Assembly (NCBI GenBank): GCA_023441105.1
Contig: JAEZQX010000559.1
Coordinates: 26,029 to 90,028 of the forward strand
Direction of reading: 5' to 3'
Source of the DNA: Pseudomonadota bacterium
GTDB taxonomy: Bacteria > Pseudomonadota > Gammaproteobacteria > Burkholderiales > Burkholderiaceae
DNA length: 64,000 nt
In this document: piece by piece, positions 26,554 through 34,754 of the stretch
How positions within the stretch are numbered: position 1 is the first letter of the stretch
Layout: each line of letters opens with the position of its first letter
Translations under genes and position numbers: made by a program
Notes under the pieces: generated by a model
Seen by the model: the letters and a program-made list of their open reading frames with translations, nothing else
Database searches by the model: none
Told to the model about the DNA's origin: nothing

Positions 26554-27795
26554 ATGCAATCGCCCGAGGCCGAATCTTCCGGGTCGACGCCAGCCGCAGA
26601 AGGGGATCTGCCGGGTGGCGGAGAGCCGTTGCCTTTCGCCGGGATCCGCGTGCTCGACGCGAGCCAGGGCCTGGCCGGACCCTATTGCGGCATGCTGCTC
26701 GGACAGCACGGTGCCGACGTGATCAAGCTCGAGCCGCCGGAGGGGGATTGGAGCAGGGGCATCGGCGCCCGCTACGGCAGTCATTCGGCGATCGACTTCA
26801 TGGCCAATCGGGGCAAGCGCAGCCTTGCGATCGACCTGAAGAAAGCCGAGGGACTGGCGGCGGTGCAGCGGATCGCCGCGCAGTGCGACGTCGTCATCGA
26901 AAGCTTCCGGCCCGGCGTCGCCAACAAGCTCGGCATCGGCTACCGGGAGCTTCGGCGTCGTCACGAGAACCTCATCTACCTGTCGGTCAGCGGCTTCGGT
27001 CAACGTGGAAGCCAGGCGGCGCTGCCGGCGACCGACACGGTGATGCAGGGCTTCTCCGGCATGATGTCGTTGAACGCTGACGCCGGCGGCCGGCCGCGAC
27101 GCCTCGGCTTCCTGGCCGTCGACACGCTCACCGCGCTCTACGCCTTCCAGGCGGTGTCGGCCGCGCTCTATGGGCGCCGCAGAGGCCTTCCCGGCCGGCA
27201 TCTCGACGTCAACCTGATGCAGGCGACGGCTGCCTTCCTGGCGCCCAAGATGATCGAAGCCGTCCTCGAGGGTGATCGTCCCACCGCCTTGAACGTGCCG
27301 GCGGGCGTCTATCGCACGGCGGACGGCTGGATCGCGATCACGCTCAGCAAGGAGGCGCAGTATGCTTCCCTCTGTCGGGCAACGGACCGGGCCGACCTGC
27401 AGGAGCCGTCCTCGTTCGGCAGCTTCGTGCTGCGGGCCGCCCATGCCGACTTTCTGGAGCGCGAGTTCGGCTCGGTCCTGGTCCGGAAGACGACGGAGCA
27501 CTGGCTGGCGCACCTGGCGCAGCACGGGGTGGTGGCCAGTCGCATCAATACGGTGCAGGACTGGCTGCAGGATTCCTTCGTCGCCGAGTCCGCCGCGGCC
27601 CCGCAGGTAAGCGAGGCTTCGGCCGGCGCATTCAGGTTCCCCCGGATTCCGGGATGTACCGAGCCGCAAGTCGGCGAACAGCGCTATGCCTGGCCGGGGA
27701 TCGGTACGGAGAATCAAGAGGTGCTGCAAAGCTTCGGCTTCACCAGCGCGGAAGCGCAGGCCTTGTCGGATGCCGGCGCCATGGGCAGATCATAA
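26554..27795 (+). CDS. family III CoA-transferase (CaiB/BaiF type)
   Basis: A 413-residue CaiB/BaiF/formyl-CoA transferase. It starts after a 30-residue disordered lead with LPFAGIRVLDASQGLAGPYCGMLLGQHGADVIKLEPPEGD, then FMANRGKRSLAIDLKK, and the catalytic Asp is in RHLDVNLMQATAAFL. These enzymes move CoA from a donor thioester onto a free carboxylic acid, activating it for breakdown. Divergent from the acyl-CoA dehydrogenase and followed by a Bug receptor and a MaoC protein, it likely activates the imported acid. Confidence 0.92.
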   Translation: MQSPEAESSGSTPAAEGDLPGGGEPLPFAGIRVLDASQGLAGPYCGMLLGQHGADVIKLEPPEGDWSRGIGARYGSHSAIDFMANRGKRSLAIDLKKAEGLAAVQRIAAQCDVVIESFRPGVANKLGIGYRELRRRHENLIYLSVSGFGQRGSQAALPATDTVMQGFSGMMSLNADAGGRPRRLGFLAVDTLTALYAFQAVSAALYGRRRGLPGRHLDVNLMQATAAFLAPKMIEAVLEGDRPTALNVPAGVYRTADGWIAITLSKEAQYASLCRATDRADLQEPSSFGSFVLRAAHADFLEREFGSVLVRKTTEHWLAHLAQHGVVASRINTVQDWLQDSFVAESAAAPQVSEASAGAFRFPRIPGCTEPQVGEQRYAWPGIGTENQEVLQSFGFTSAEAQALSDAGAMGRS

Positions 27796-27809
27796 GAGAG
27801 GAGACAACG

Positions 27810-28802
27810 ATGCAACCGAAGTTCCCGTCCCGGCGGCGCCTGCTGGCCTTTGCCGGTGCTGCAACCCTGGTGCTGGCCGCGCCGTTGCAGGCGCAGGAAG
27901 ACCGCTTCCCGAGCCGGCCGATGAGGATCGTCGTGCCGTTCGCGCCGGGCACCGGCAGCGACGTGATCGCCCGCACCGTCGGCCAGAAGATATCCGAGCG
28001 CACCGGCCAGCCGGTGGTCGTCGAGAATCGCGAAGGTGCGGGCGGCATTGTCGGCACCCAGAACGTGCTGCAGGCGCCTGCCGACGGCTACACCATGCTG
28101 ATGGTGGCGAATCCTTTCACCATCGTCGCCGGCACCAACCTCAAGGCGCCGTACGACCCGCTGGCCGACTTCGCACCGGTAGCAAAGGTCGCGATCGTGC
28201 CCATCGTGCTGACCATCAGCAATGGGCTGAACATCAAGACCGTCGACGAGCTGATCGCCTATGCCAAGAGCAAGCCCGGGAAGCTCAGCTATGCGTCTTC
28301 GGGTGCCGGCACGCCGAGCCAGATCGAGATGGAGCTTTTCAAGCAGGCAGCCGGCATCGACATGGTCGAAGTGCCTTACAAGAGCTCGGCGCAGGCGATG
28401 ACGGATGTCATCGGCGGCCAGATCGACATGTATCCGGCAGCGATGCCGCTGGCCTTGCAGCACGTCAAGGGCGGGCGGGTTCAGGCGCTGGGGCTGTTCG
28501 ACGCCGGGCGTTCGCCGGCCCTGCCGGATGTTCCTGCGATGGCGGAGGCGCTGAAGGTGCCGGGCTACGAGGCCACGCCGCTGTGGTACGGGTTCGTTGC
28601 GAGGTCCGGTGCTTCGCCGCAGGTGCTTGGCCGACTGCACGACCTGGTCAACGAGGCGATGAAGTCGAAGGAGGTCGACGAGCGCCTGGTTGCCCTGGGC
28701 GCGCAGCCGATCACGCCGACCAATGCCGAGTTCTCGGCGCAGATGAAGGCCGAGGTGGAGAAATCGGCGCGCATCGCCAAGGCCCTCGGGATCGCGAAGT
28801 AG
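27810..28802 (+). CDS. TTT (Bug/TctC family) substrate-binding receptor
   Basis: A 330-residue receptor; the ATG at 27810 follows AAGAGAGGAGACA. The signal (SRRRLLAFAGAATLVLAAPLQAQ) has an SRRRLL start that resembles Tat. The fingerprint is MRIVVPFAPGTGSDVIART, followed by VVVENREGAGGIVGTQNVLQAPADGY and EVPYKSSAQAMTDVIGGQ. It lies 14 bases after the CoA-transferase and 6 bases before the MaoC protein, so the three form an operon that imports and activates an acid. Confidence 0.92.
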   Translation: MQPKFPSRRRLLAFAGAATLVLAAPLQAQEDRFPSRPMRIVVPFAPGTGSDVIARTVGQKISERTGQPVVVENREGAGGIVGTQNVLQAPADGYTMLMVANPFTIVAGTNLKAPYDPLADFAPVAKVAIVPIVLTISNGLNIKTVDELIAYAKSKPGKLSYASSGAGTPSQIEMELFKQAAGIDMVEVPYKSSAQAMTDVIGGQIDMYPAAMPLALQHVKGGRVQALGLFDAGRSPALPDVPAMAEALKVPGYEATPLWYGFVARSGASPQVLGRLHDLVNEAMKSKEVDERLVALGAQPITPTNAEFSAQMKAEVEKSARIAKALGIAK

Positions 28803-28808
28803 GCCGCA

Positions 28809-29273
28809 ATGAGCGATGCAGCCACGCGGATCCCGCCGCATGCCCCGGGCTTCGATGATTTCCAGGTGGGCGAGGTCCACGTGAGCTATGGGCGCACGTT
28901 GACCGAGACGCACCTGGTGAATTTCACCGCGCTGGCGGGCCTGCAGCTGCCGTTGTTCATCGATCGCGACCACGCCAGCAAGCAGACGGCGTTCGGTGGC
29001 CCGATCGCTCCCGGATTTCTTACCGCCTCGCTGTCGGCCGGCATGCTGGAAAGCATCCTCGGTCCCCGCACGCTTGCCGGGCTCGGCATGGACGGCCTGC
29101 GCTTCCGGGCGCCGGTGCGGATCGGCGATACGCTTCATGCCGAGGTCACGGTCCTGGCGAAAAAGCCTTCCCGGGATCCGGGACGCGGCGTGCTCGAGCT
29201 GAAGATCGCGGTGATCAACCAGCACCAGGATCTGGCGATGGAGTACCAGGCGGCGGTGTTGATGGGCCGCTGA
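28809..29273 (+). CDS. MaoC-like hot-dog protein lacking the catalytic Asp/His
   Basis: A 154-residue hot-dog protein of MaoC type: VGEVHVSYGRTLTETHLVNFTALAG, FGGPIAPGFLTASLSAGM and GDTLHAEVTVLAKKPS are all conserved. At the active-site helix the usual Asp-x-Asn-x-x-His is replaced by LQLPLF, so the catalytic Asp and His seen in the MaoC protein at 24651 are missing here. It may be a non-catalytic subunit pairing with that hydratase, or may act on another reaction. Third gene of the CoA-transferase/receptor operon. Confidence 0.85.
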   Translation: MSDAATRIPPHAPGFDDFQVGEVHVSYGRTLTETHLVNFTALAGLQLPLFIDRDHASKQTAFGGPIAPGFLTASLSAGMLESILGPRTLAGLGMDGLRFRAPVRIGDTLHAEVTVLAKKPSRDPGRGVLELKIAVINQHQDLAMEYQAAVLMGR

Positions 29274-29349
29274 TCCTGCCCATGCCGGAGCGGGCGATCA
29301 TCGGCCGCCCGGAGTTGCCGGGAAAGCGCCAGGAGCCTGGCCTCGGCTC

Positions 29350-30570
29350 CTAGATCACCGCCGCGGCGCGCAGTTCCTCGATCTGCGGTTCGCTCATGCC
29401 CAGGAGCTCGCCGAGGACTTCACGGTTGTGCTCGCCGAGCAGGGGCGGCCCGTGGCGATATTCGACCGGCGTGGCCGACAGCCTCATGGGATTGGCCACC
29501 AGGGGCGCCTCGCCGAGGGCATGCGGCACGTCGACCCGCAGGCCACGATGCCGCACCTGTGGATCATCGAACACCTCCTGGAAGTTGTTGATGGGGCCGC
29601 AGGCGACGTCCGCGGCTTCGAGGGCGGCGAGCCACTCGCTCTTGGTGCGGCCGGCCAGCACCTGCCGGAGGATCGGCAGCAGCTCCTTGCGGTGAACGAC
29701 GCGATCCGAGTTGGTGGCGAAGCGCGGGTCGCTCGCCAGCGCCGGACGCTCGATCACCTGGCAGAAGCGGCGGAACTGACCATCGTTGGCGACGGCGAGA
29801 ATCATGTGGCCGTCGAGCGTCGGGAAGACCTCGTAGGGCACGACCTGGGGATGGGCATTGCCCAGCCTGCCCGGCGGCTCGCCGGCGCAGAAGTACGAGA
29901 TCGCCTGGGTCACGTTGGCTGCCACCGCCGTATCGAGGAGCGCGCAGTCGATGTACTGGCCTTCGCCGGTGCGCTCGCGGTGGGCGATGGCGGCGCACAG
30001 CGCGATGCTGGCATAGAGGCCGGTCAGGTAGTCGACGATCGGCACGCCCACCTTCTGCGGGCCTGCGCCAGGCTCGCCGTCGCGTTCGCCGGTGATGCTC
30101 ATCATGCCGCCCATGCCCTGGAAGACGAAGTCATAGCCGGGACGGGCGGCATAAGGCCCGTCCTGCCCGAAGCCGGTCACCGAGCAGTAGATCAGCGACG
30201 GGTTGACCGCCTTCAGGTCCTCGTAGCCGAGGCCGAAGCGGGCGAGGTTCCCGACCTTGTAGTTCTCGACCAGGATGTCGCTGCGCGCCACCAGCTCCCG
30301 CACGATGGCCTGACCCCGCGGTTTGGCGATATCCACGGTGATCGACTTCTTGTTGCGGTTGCCGGCCAGGAAGTAGGCGGATTCCCGGGTCTCCCGCCCT
30401 TCCTGGTCCTTCATCCAGGGCGGCCCGAAGACCCGCGTGTCGTCGCCCTTGCCCGGCTTCTCGACCTTGATGACCTCGGCACCCAGGTCCGCCAGGTTTT
30501 GCGCCGCGAGAGGGGCCGCCAGGATCCGGGACAGATCGATGACACGGAGATGGGAGAAGGGTCCGGCCAC
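29350..30570 (-). CDS. family III CoA-transferase (CaiB/BaiF type)
   Basis: A 406-residue CoA-transferase from GTG 30570, which has GGAG seven bases upstream and gives the family-typical start AGPFSHLRVIDLSRILAAPLAAQNLADLGAEVIKVEKPGKGD. ATG 30597 would add nine residues but has almost no leader if the TATAAT at 30616 is the promoter. FLAGNRNKKSITVDIAK and the catalytic Asp in QYIDCALLDTAVAAN are present. The C-terminal GEHNREVLGELLGMSEPQIEEL is complete. Divergent from another CoA-transferase at 30733. Confidence 0.9.
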   Translation of the reverse strand: MAGPFSHLRVIDLSRILAAPLAAQNLADLGAEVIKVEKPGKGDDTRVFGPPWMKDQEGRETRESAYFLAGNRNKKSITVDIAKPRGQAIVRELVARSDILVENYKVGNLARFGLGYEDLKAVNPSLIYCSVTGFGQDGPYAARPGYDFVFQGMGGMMSITGERDGEPGAGPQKVGVPIVDYLTGLYASIALCAAIAHRERTGEGQYIDCALLDTAVAANVTQAISYFCAGEPPGRLGNAHPQVVPYEVFPTLDGHMILAVANDGQFRRFCQVIERPALASDPRFATNSDRVVHRKELLPILRQVLAGRTKSEWLAALEAADVACGPINNFQEVFDDPQVRHRGLRVDVPHALGEAPLVANPMRLSATPVEYRHGPPLLGEHNREVLGELLGMSEPQIEELRAAAVI

Positions 30571-30600
30571 GCTGGTGCTCCATTGAAGATTCAGCATAAC

Positions 30601-30621
30601 GAAAGGCGTTTCAGTATTATA
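30601..30621 (-). promoter_or_regulatory. TATAAT -10 box and overlapping GAAA-GGCG-TTTC dyad
   Basis: On the minus strand a perfect TATAAT (30616-30621) stands in an otherwise GC-rich region, 46 bases before GTG 30570. A GAAA-GGCG-TTTC dyad (30601-30612) lies where the start of transcription would be, an ideal repressor position. No good -35 is seen, suggesting dependence on an activator. Confidence 0.5.
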
Positions 30622-30732
30622 AAACGAGTGGCGATCTGTGAGTGGGAGTGCGAACTGCGTGATGACGATCCGGGTGGATCGTGACGAGCACTTGCCAACG
30701 AGGGCACGATAGCGAACGATGCGGGAGGTCGG

Positions 30733-31890
30733 ATGGGTGTACTGAAGGGCTTGCGGGTCCTGGAGTTCGAGGCGATCGGGCCGGCGCCGTTCTGCGGCAT
30801 GATGCTGTCGGACATGGGCGCCGATGTCCTGCGCATCGATCGGCCCGAGCAGCCCGCCGACCTGGGGCTCAAGCGCGATCGTCGCTTCGATCTCCTGAAG
30901 CGCGGGCGCCGTTCGGTCACGCTCGACCTGAAGCGGGAAGGCGCCGTGCAGGCCGCGCTCGAGCTGATCGCTCGCGCCGACGTGCTGATCGAGGGCTTCC
31001 GTCCCGGCGTGATGGAGCGCCTCGGTCTCGGACCGGAGCCGGCGCTGCTGCGCAATCCTCGGCTGGTGTACGGCCGGATGACCGGTTGGGGGCAGCATGG
31101 GCCGCTGGCCCAGTCGGTCGGGCACGACATCAACTACATCGCGCGCGCCGGCGTCCTCGATGCGATCGGCCCGGCCGGTGGCAGGCCGGCGCCGCCGCTC
31201 AACCTGGTGGGGGACTTCGGCGGCGGTGCGATGCTACTGGCGGTCGGCATCCTGGGTGCGATCTTCCAGGTCCAGCGTTCCGGCCAGGGCCAGGTGGTCG
31301 ACGCCGCCGTGTCCGATGGCGCGGCGCTCCTGGCCACCCCGTTCTGGGGCATGCTCGCGGCCGGCGAATGGCGCGAGCAGCGCGGCGCCAACCTGCTCGA
31401 CGGCGGCGCCCCCTGGTACGGCACCTATGAATGCAAGGATGGACGGCATGTCGCGGTAGGCGCGATCGAACGGCGTTTCTATCTCGCCCTGGTCGAGGGG
31501 CTCGGCCTGGCGCCGGAGAGCCTGCCGGACCAGTACGATCGCGAGCGCTGGCCCGAGGTTCGCCGGCGCTTCGAAGCGGTGTTCCGCAGCCGTACGCGAG
31601 ACCAATGGTGTGCAGTCTTCGATGGCGGGGACGGTTGCGTCAGCCCGGTGCTGACGTTGACCGAGGCGGCCGGCGACGAGCACCATCGCAGCCGCGGCTC
31701 GTTCGCGCGGATCGACGGGGTGGTGCAGCCTGCCCCGGCGCCGCGGTTCTCCATCACGCCCAGCGACATTCCTGCGGCAGCGCCCGGCCGAGGCGATGGC
31801 GGCCGGCAGGCGCTGGTCGACTGGGGGCTGCAGGCCGGCGAGATCGAGCGGCTGCGGGACCTGGGAGCGGGGTTCGTCGAGGGGGCTTAG
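30733..31890 (+). CDS. family III CoA-transferase, racemase-like (CaiB/BaiF type)
   Basis: A 385-residue family III member: [84 protein letters not shown] and the Asp in [15 protein letters not shown]. The [11 protein letters not shown] segment and the short linker are typical of the alpha-methylacyl-CoA racemase branch, which shares the fold. It may therefore epimerise a 2-methylacyl-CoA rather than transfer CoA. The start has GGGAGGTCGG upstream. Divergent from the gene at 30570. Confidence 0.88.
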   Translation: MGVLKGLRVLEFEAIGPAPFCGMMLSDMGADVLRIDRPEQPADLGLKRDRRFDLLKRGRRSVTLDLKREGAVQAALELIARADVLIEGFRPGVMERLGLGPEPALLRNPRLVYGRMTGWGQHGPLAQSVGHDINYIARAGVLDAIGPAGGRPAPPLNLVGDFGGGAMLLAVGILGAIFQVQRSGQGQVVDAAVSDGAALLATPFWGMLAAGEWREQRGANLLDGGAPWYGTYECKDGRHVAVGAIERRFYLALVEGLGLAPESLPDQYDRERWPEVRRRFEAVFRSRTRDQWCAVFDGGDGCVSPVLTLTEAAGDEHHRSRGSFARIDGVVQPAPAPRFSITPSDIPAAAPGRGDGGRQALVDWGLQAGEIERLRDLGAGFVEGA

Positions 31891-31905
31891 GGACGTTCCG
31901 GCGAA

Positions 31906-32289
31906 CTACCAGGTCCGTGTCGCCGGCGTCTTGAACTCGATCTGCACGCAGTCTTCCAATGCCTCGCTGGAGTGCTCGACGCCGCGCTCGTGCACCCAGG
32001 CGTCGCCGGCGCGAGCTTCGTACTCCTGGCCGGCGATCCACAAGCGCTGCGCGCCGGAGACCAGGTAGACGATCGACTCGTGATCGTCATGGCGGTGCGG
32101 CGGCACCTTGCTGCCGCGCGCGACCGATTCCCACATCAGGTTGGCTTCGCGCCCCACCAGCAGCGAGGCGATCCGCATGGGAGCGGGGAGCGGCTCGCCT
32201 TCGACGGTGGTGACCTCGGCAGCCGGCTTGTCGGCTTTGTGCACGACGGGAACCTCGTCGACGATGAGGGATCGTTGCAATGGGTTCAT
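31906..32289 (-). CDS. cupin domain protein
   Basis: A 127-residue single-domain cupin. Motif 1 VPPHRHDDHESIVYLVSG keeps the His-His-Glu metal ligands, and motif 2 AGDAWVHERGVEHSSEA holds the third His. Small cupins like this act as dioxygenases, isomerases or sensing proteins. It is convergent with the CoA-transferase (15-base gap) and divergent from the gene at 32496. No specific substrate can be named. Confidence 0.88.
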   Translation of the reverse strand: MNPLQRSLIVDEVPVVHKADKPAAEVTTVEGEPLPAPMRIASLLVGREANLMWESVARGSKVPPHRHDDHESIVYLVSGAQRLWIAGQEYEARAGDAWVHERGVEHSSEALEDCVQIEFKTPATRTW

Positions 32290-32495
32290 CTCTGCTCCTT
32301 TGCAGTGTGTTCGACAAGCGGGTTCGAGTACCGGATCCTAAGGCCTGGGCGCGAAGAATATGCGGAGGCGCATGCCTTCGTGACCCCGAACAGGGCAAAC
32401 CCTTAGGCCGAACCGCGGTAGGTGGCGCGGATCGAATTGCCATCGGCAACCTGCGACGATAGGATAGGTTCATCAGCGCACGTTCGTGGAATGTC

Positions 32496-33146
32496 ATGCC
32501 TCTAGCCGGAAAGGGAATGCTCATCACGTCGATGGATGTCGACGCCGCCGATGAGGAAGATTTCAATATCTGGTACGACCGCGAGCACCTCGCGGAGCGA
32601 GTCGCCATCGACGGCTTCCTCGAAGCCAGGCGCTGGATTGCCGAGCAAGCGAGCCCGAAGTACTTCTGCACCTATTCCACCGCGGCCTTCGAGGACCTGA
32701 GCAGCCCTGCCTACGCGAAGGCGCTCGCCAACCAGACGGAATGGTCGCGGCGCAACATCGCCCGGTTCCGCAACATGGGTCGCGCGGTCGGACGCATCAC
32801 CGAAAGCTTCGGCCAGGGCAGGGGCGCCGCCCTGGGCGTCGTGCGGCTTCGTCCGGTGGCCGGGGGCGGGGACGCCTTGCGCGCCAGGCTGCGGCCGCTG
32901 CTCGATCCGGGCCGGATCGCGGGGATCATCTCGCTGCACCTCGTGGAGAGCGATCCGCAGCTCTCGCGGTCGTTGACGGAGCCGGACAAGCCGAACCCCG
33001 GGGCCGCCGACTGGTACGTGCTCATCGATGGGACGGAAGTTGCTGCCGTCGTGAAGCTGATCGATGCGCGCTTCCGGCAGCTCGAGGGTGTTGTTTCCAC
33101 CGGCACCTATCGGCTGATGTGGGACCTCGCCAGGAGCGACCTCTAG
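32496..33146 (+). CDS. dimeric alpha/beta-barrel (ABM-like) protein, DUF4286-like
   Basis: A 216-residue protein made of two similar halves with a ferredoxin-like (ABM) feel: GMLITSMDVDAADEEDFNIWYDREHLAERVAIDGFLEARRW is the pattern of EthD/DUF4286-type monooxygenase or isomerase domains, and YVLIDGTEVAAVVKLIDARF ends the second half. Related proteins accompany TRAP and aromatic or amide degradation genes. The function is not established. It stands 79 bases before the TRAP operon and may be co-expressed with it. Confidence 0.75.
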   Translation: MPLAGKGMLITSMDVDAADEEDFNIWYDREHLAERVAIDGFLEARRWIAEQASPKYFCTYSTAAFEDLSSPAYAKALANQTEWSRRNIARFRNMGRAVGRITESFGQGRGAALGVVRLRPVAGGGDALRARLRPLLDPGRIAGIISLHLVESDPQLSRSLTEPDKPNPGAADWYVLIDGTEVAAVVKLIDARFRQLEGVVSTGTYRLMWDLARSDL

Positions 33147-33225
33147 CCAGCGCTGGCCTTCGGGCCCGAGATTTCCGGCGCGGTCGACGAGCGCGCCGAC
33201 ACAACCCCGTGAACGGAGGAGACCC

Positions 33226-34212
33226 TTGAAGCCGAACCTGAGAACGACGCTTGCGACCATCGGCCTGGCGGCAGCGACATTGGCCAGCTCGCCGGCTTTC
33301 GCCGAGAAGTGGAACATGCCGGTCCGCTCCAACGAGCGCAACTACTTCACTCGCAACATCATGCAATTCGCCGACGAGGTCAAGAAGACGACCAACGGCG
33401 ACCTGGAGATCGTGATCCATCCGGAAACGTCGCTGATGAAGCAGCCGGATGTGAAGCGCGGCGTGCAGACGGCGCAGGTACAGCTCGGCGAGCTGCTGAT
33501 GTCGATGCATTCCAACGAGTCGGCCTTGTTCGGCGTCGACTCGGTGCCGTTCCTCGCCTCCACCAGCGAGGAGGGCGCCAAGCTCCTGAAGGTCATGCGT
33601 CCGCTGCTCGACGATCGCCTCGCCAAGCAGGGCATGCGCCTGCTATTCGTGGTGCCGTGGCCGTTCAACTCGTTCTATTCCGGCAAGGAGATCAACTCGA
33701 CGGCCGATTTCAAGGGCGCCAAATTCCGCGCCTTCAACCCGGTGACCGGCCGCCTGGCCGAGCTGATGGGGGCCGTGCCGGTGACGGTGCAGCAGTCCGA
33801 AGTGTCGCAAGCGTTCTCCACCGGCGTGATCGAGGCGATGATCACTTCGCCGGCGACCGGCGTCGATACCCAGGCCTGGGACTTCGTCAAGTACTTCTAC
33901 GAGGTCAAGGCGATGGCGCCCTGGAACATCGTGGTGGTCAACGACCGCATCTTCAAGCGCCTCGACAAGAAGACGCAAGACGCGGTGCTTGCCGCCTCGA
34001 AGACTGCGGAAGAGCGTGGCTGGAAGATGCGCGACGAGGAGACCGGCAAGCTGGTGCAGACGCTCAAGGACAAGGGCATGGACGTGCGCCAGCCGAGCCC
34101 GAAGCTGATGACGGAGCTGCAGAAGATCGGCGAACAGCTGGTGGCCGAATGGTCGAAGTCGGCCGGTGAGGACGGGCCGAAGATTCTCGAGCAGTACCGC
34201 AAGGCCAACTGA
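33226..34212 (+). CDS. TRAP transporter substrate-binding protein DctP
   Basis: A 328-residue periplasmic receptor of the DctP family, TTG start with GGAGGAGACCC upstream. The signal peptide is MKPNLRTTLATIGLAAATLASSPAFAEKW. DctP marks are GVQTAQVQLGELLMSMHSNE, the carboxylate-binding Arg in KGAKFRAFNPVTGRLAELMGAVPVTVQQSEVSQAFSTGVIEAMI, and WNIVVVNDRIFKRLDKKTQDAVL. With the two following membrane genes it makes a complete sodium-driven TRAP uptake system for an organic acid. Confidence 0.93.
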   Translation: MKPNLRTTLATIGLAAATLASSPAFAEKWNMPVRSNERNYFTRNIMQFADEVKKTTNGDLEIVIHPETSLMKQPDVKRGVQTAQVQLGELLMSMHSNESALFGVDSVPFLASTSEEGAKLLKVMRPLLDDRLAKQGMRLLFVVPWPFNSFYSGKEINSTADFKGAKFRAFNPVTGRLAELMGAVPVTVQQSEVSQAFSTGVIEAMITSPATGVDTQAWDFVKYFYEVKAMAPWNIVVVNDRIFKRLDKKTQDAVLAASKTAEERGWKMRDEETGKLVQTLKDKGMDVRQPSPKLMTELQKIGEQLVAEWSKSAGEDGPKILEQYRKAN

Positions 34213-34220
34213 GCGCCGGC

Positions 34221-34733
34221 TTGCATCTGCTCAACAAGCTGTACGCGGCGGGCGGGGTCCTGGCTGCGATCCTGATGGTCCTGATCGCCGCCATGACCTT
34301 GGCGCAGGTGGTCGGACGGCTCTTCGGCATCGTCGTTCCCGATGCCGGCGAGCTCGCCGGCTATGCGATGGCCGGTGCCACCTTCCTTGCCCTCGCGCCG
34401 ACCTTTCGCAGCGGCGGCCACATCCGCGTCAACCTGCTGCTGGCGCATGTGCGTCCGACGCTGCGTCGCGCTTTCGAGATCTGGTGCCTCGCCTTCCTGG
34501 CGCTGGTCGGCGGCATGTTCGCTGCCTTCTCGGTGCAGCAGGTGCTGGATTCCTATGCCTTCGGCGACGTGTCCACCGGGATGCTCACCATCCCGCTGTG
34601 GATCCCGCAGGTGTCGATGGCGCTCGGGGCGATCCTGCTGGAGATCGCGGTGATCGAGGAGTTCGTCGGCGTGCTTCGCGGCCGCGAGCCGCGCTACGAG
34701 CGCGCCGACGACGGCGCGGCCTTCACCGAGTAG
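34221..34733 (+). CDS. TRAP transporter small permease DctQ
   Basis: A 170-residue membrane protein with four hydrophobic segments (about residues 8-30, 40-58, 83-105, 120-145). The pattern GRLFGIVVPDAGELAGYAMAGATFLALAPTFRSGGHIRVNLLL is the DctQ signature. It starts at TTG 34221, nine bases after the DctP stop. It docks to the large subunit DctM; no enzymatic role. Confidence 0.88.
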   Translation: MHLLNKLYAAGGVLAAILMVLIAAMTLAQVVGRLFGIVVPDAGELAGYAMAGATFLALAPTFRSGGHIRVNLLLAHVRPTLRRAFEIWCLAFLALVGGMFAAFSVQQVLDSYAFGDVSTGMLTIPLWIPQVSMALGAILLEIAVIEEFVGVLRGREPRYERADDGAAFTE

Positions 34734-34754
34734 GCCTGCCGGCAGCGACTCCTC

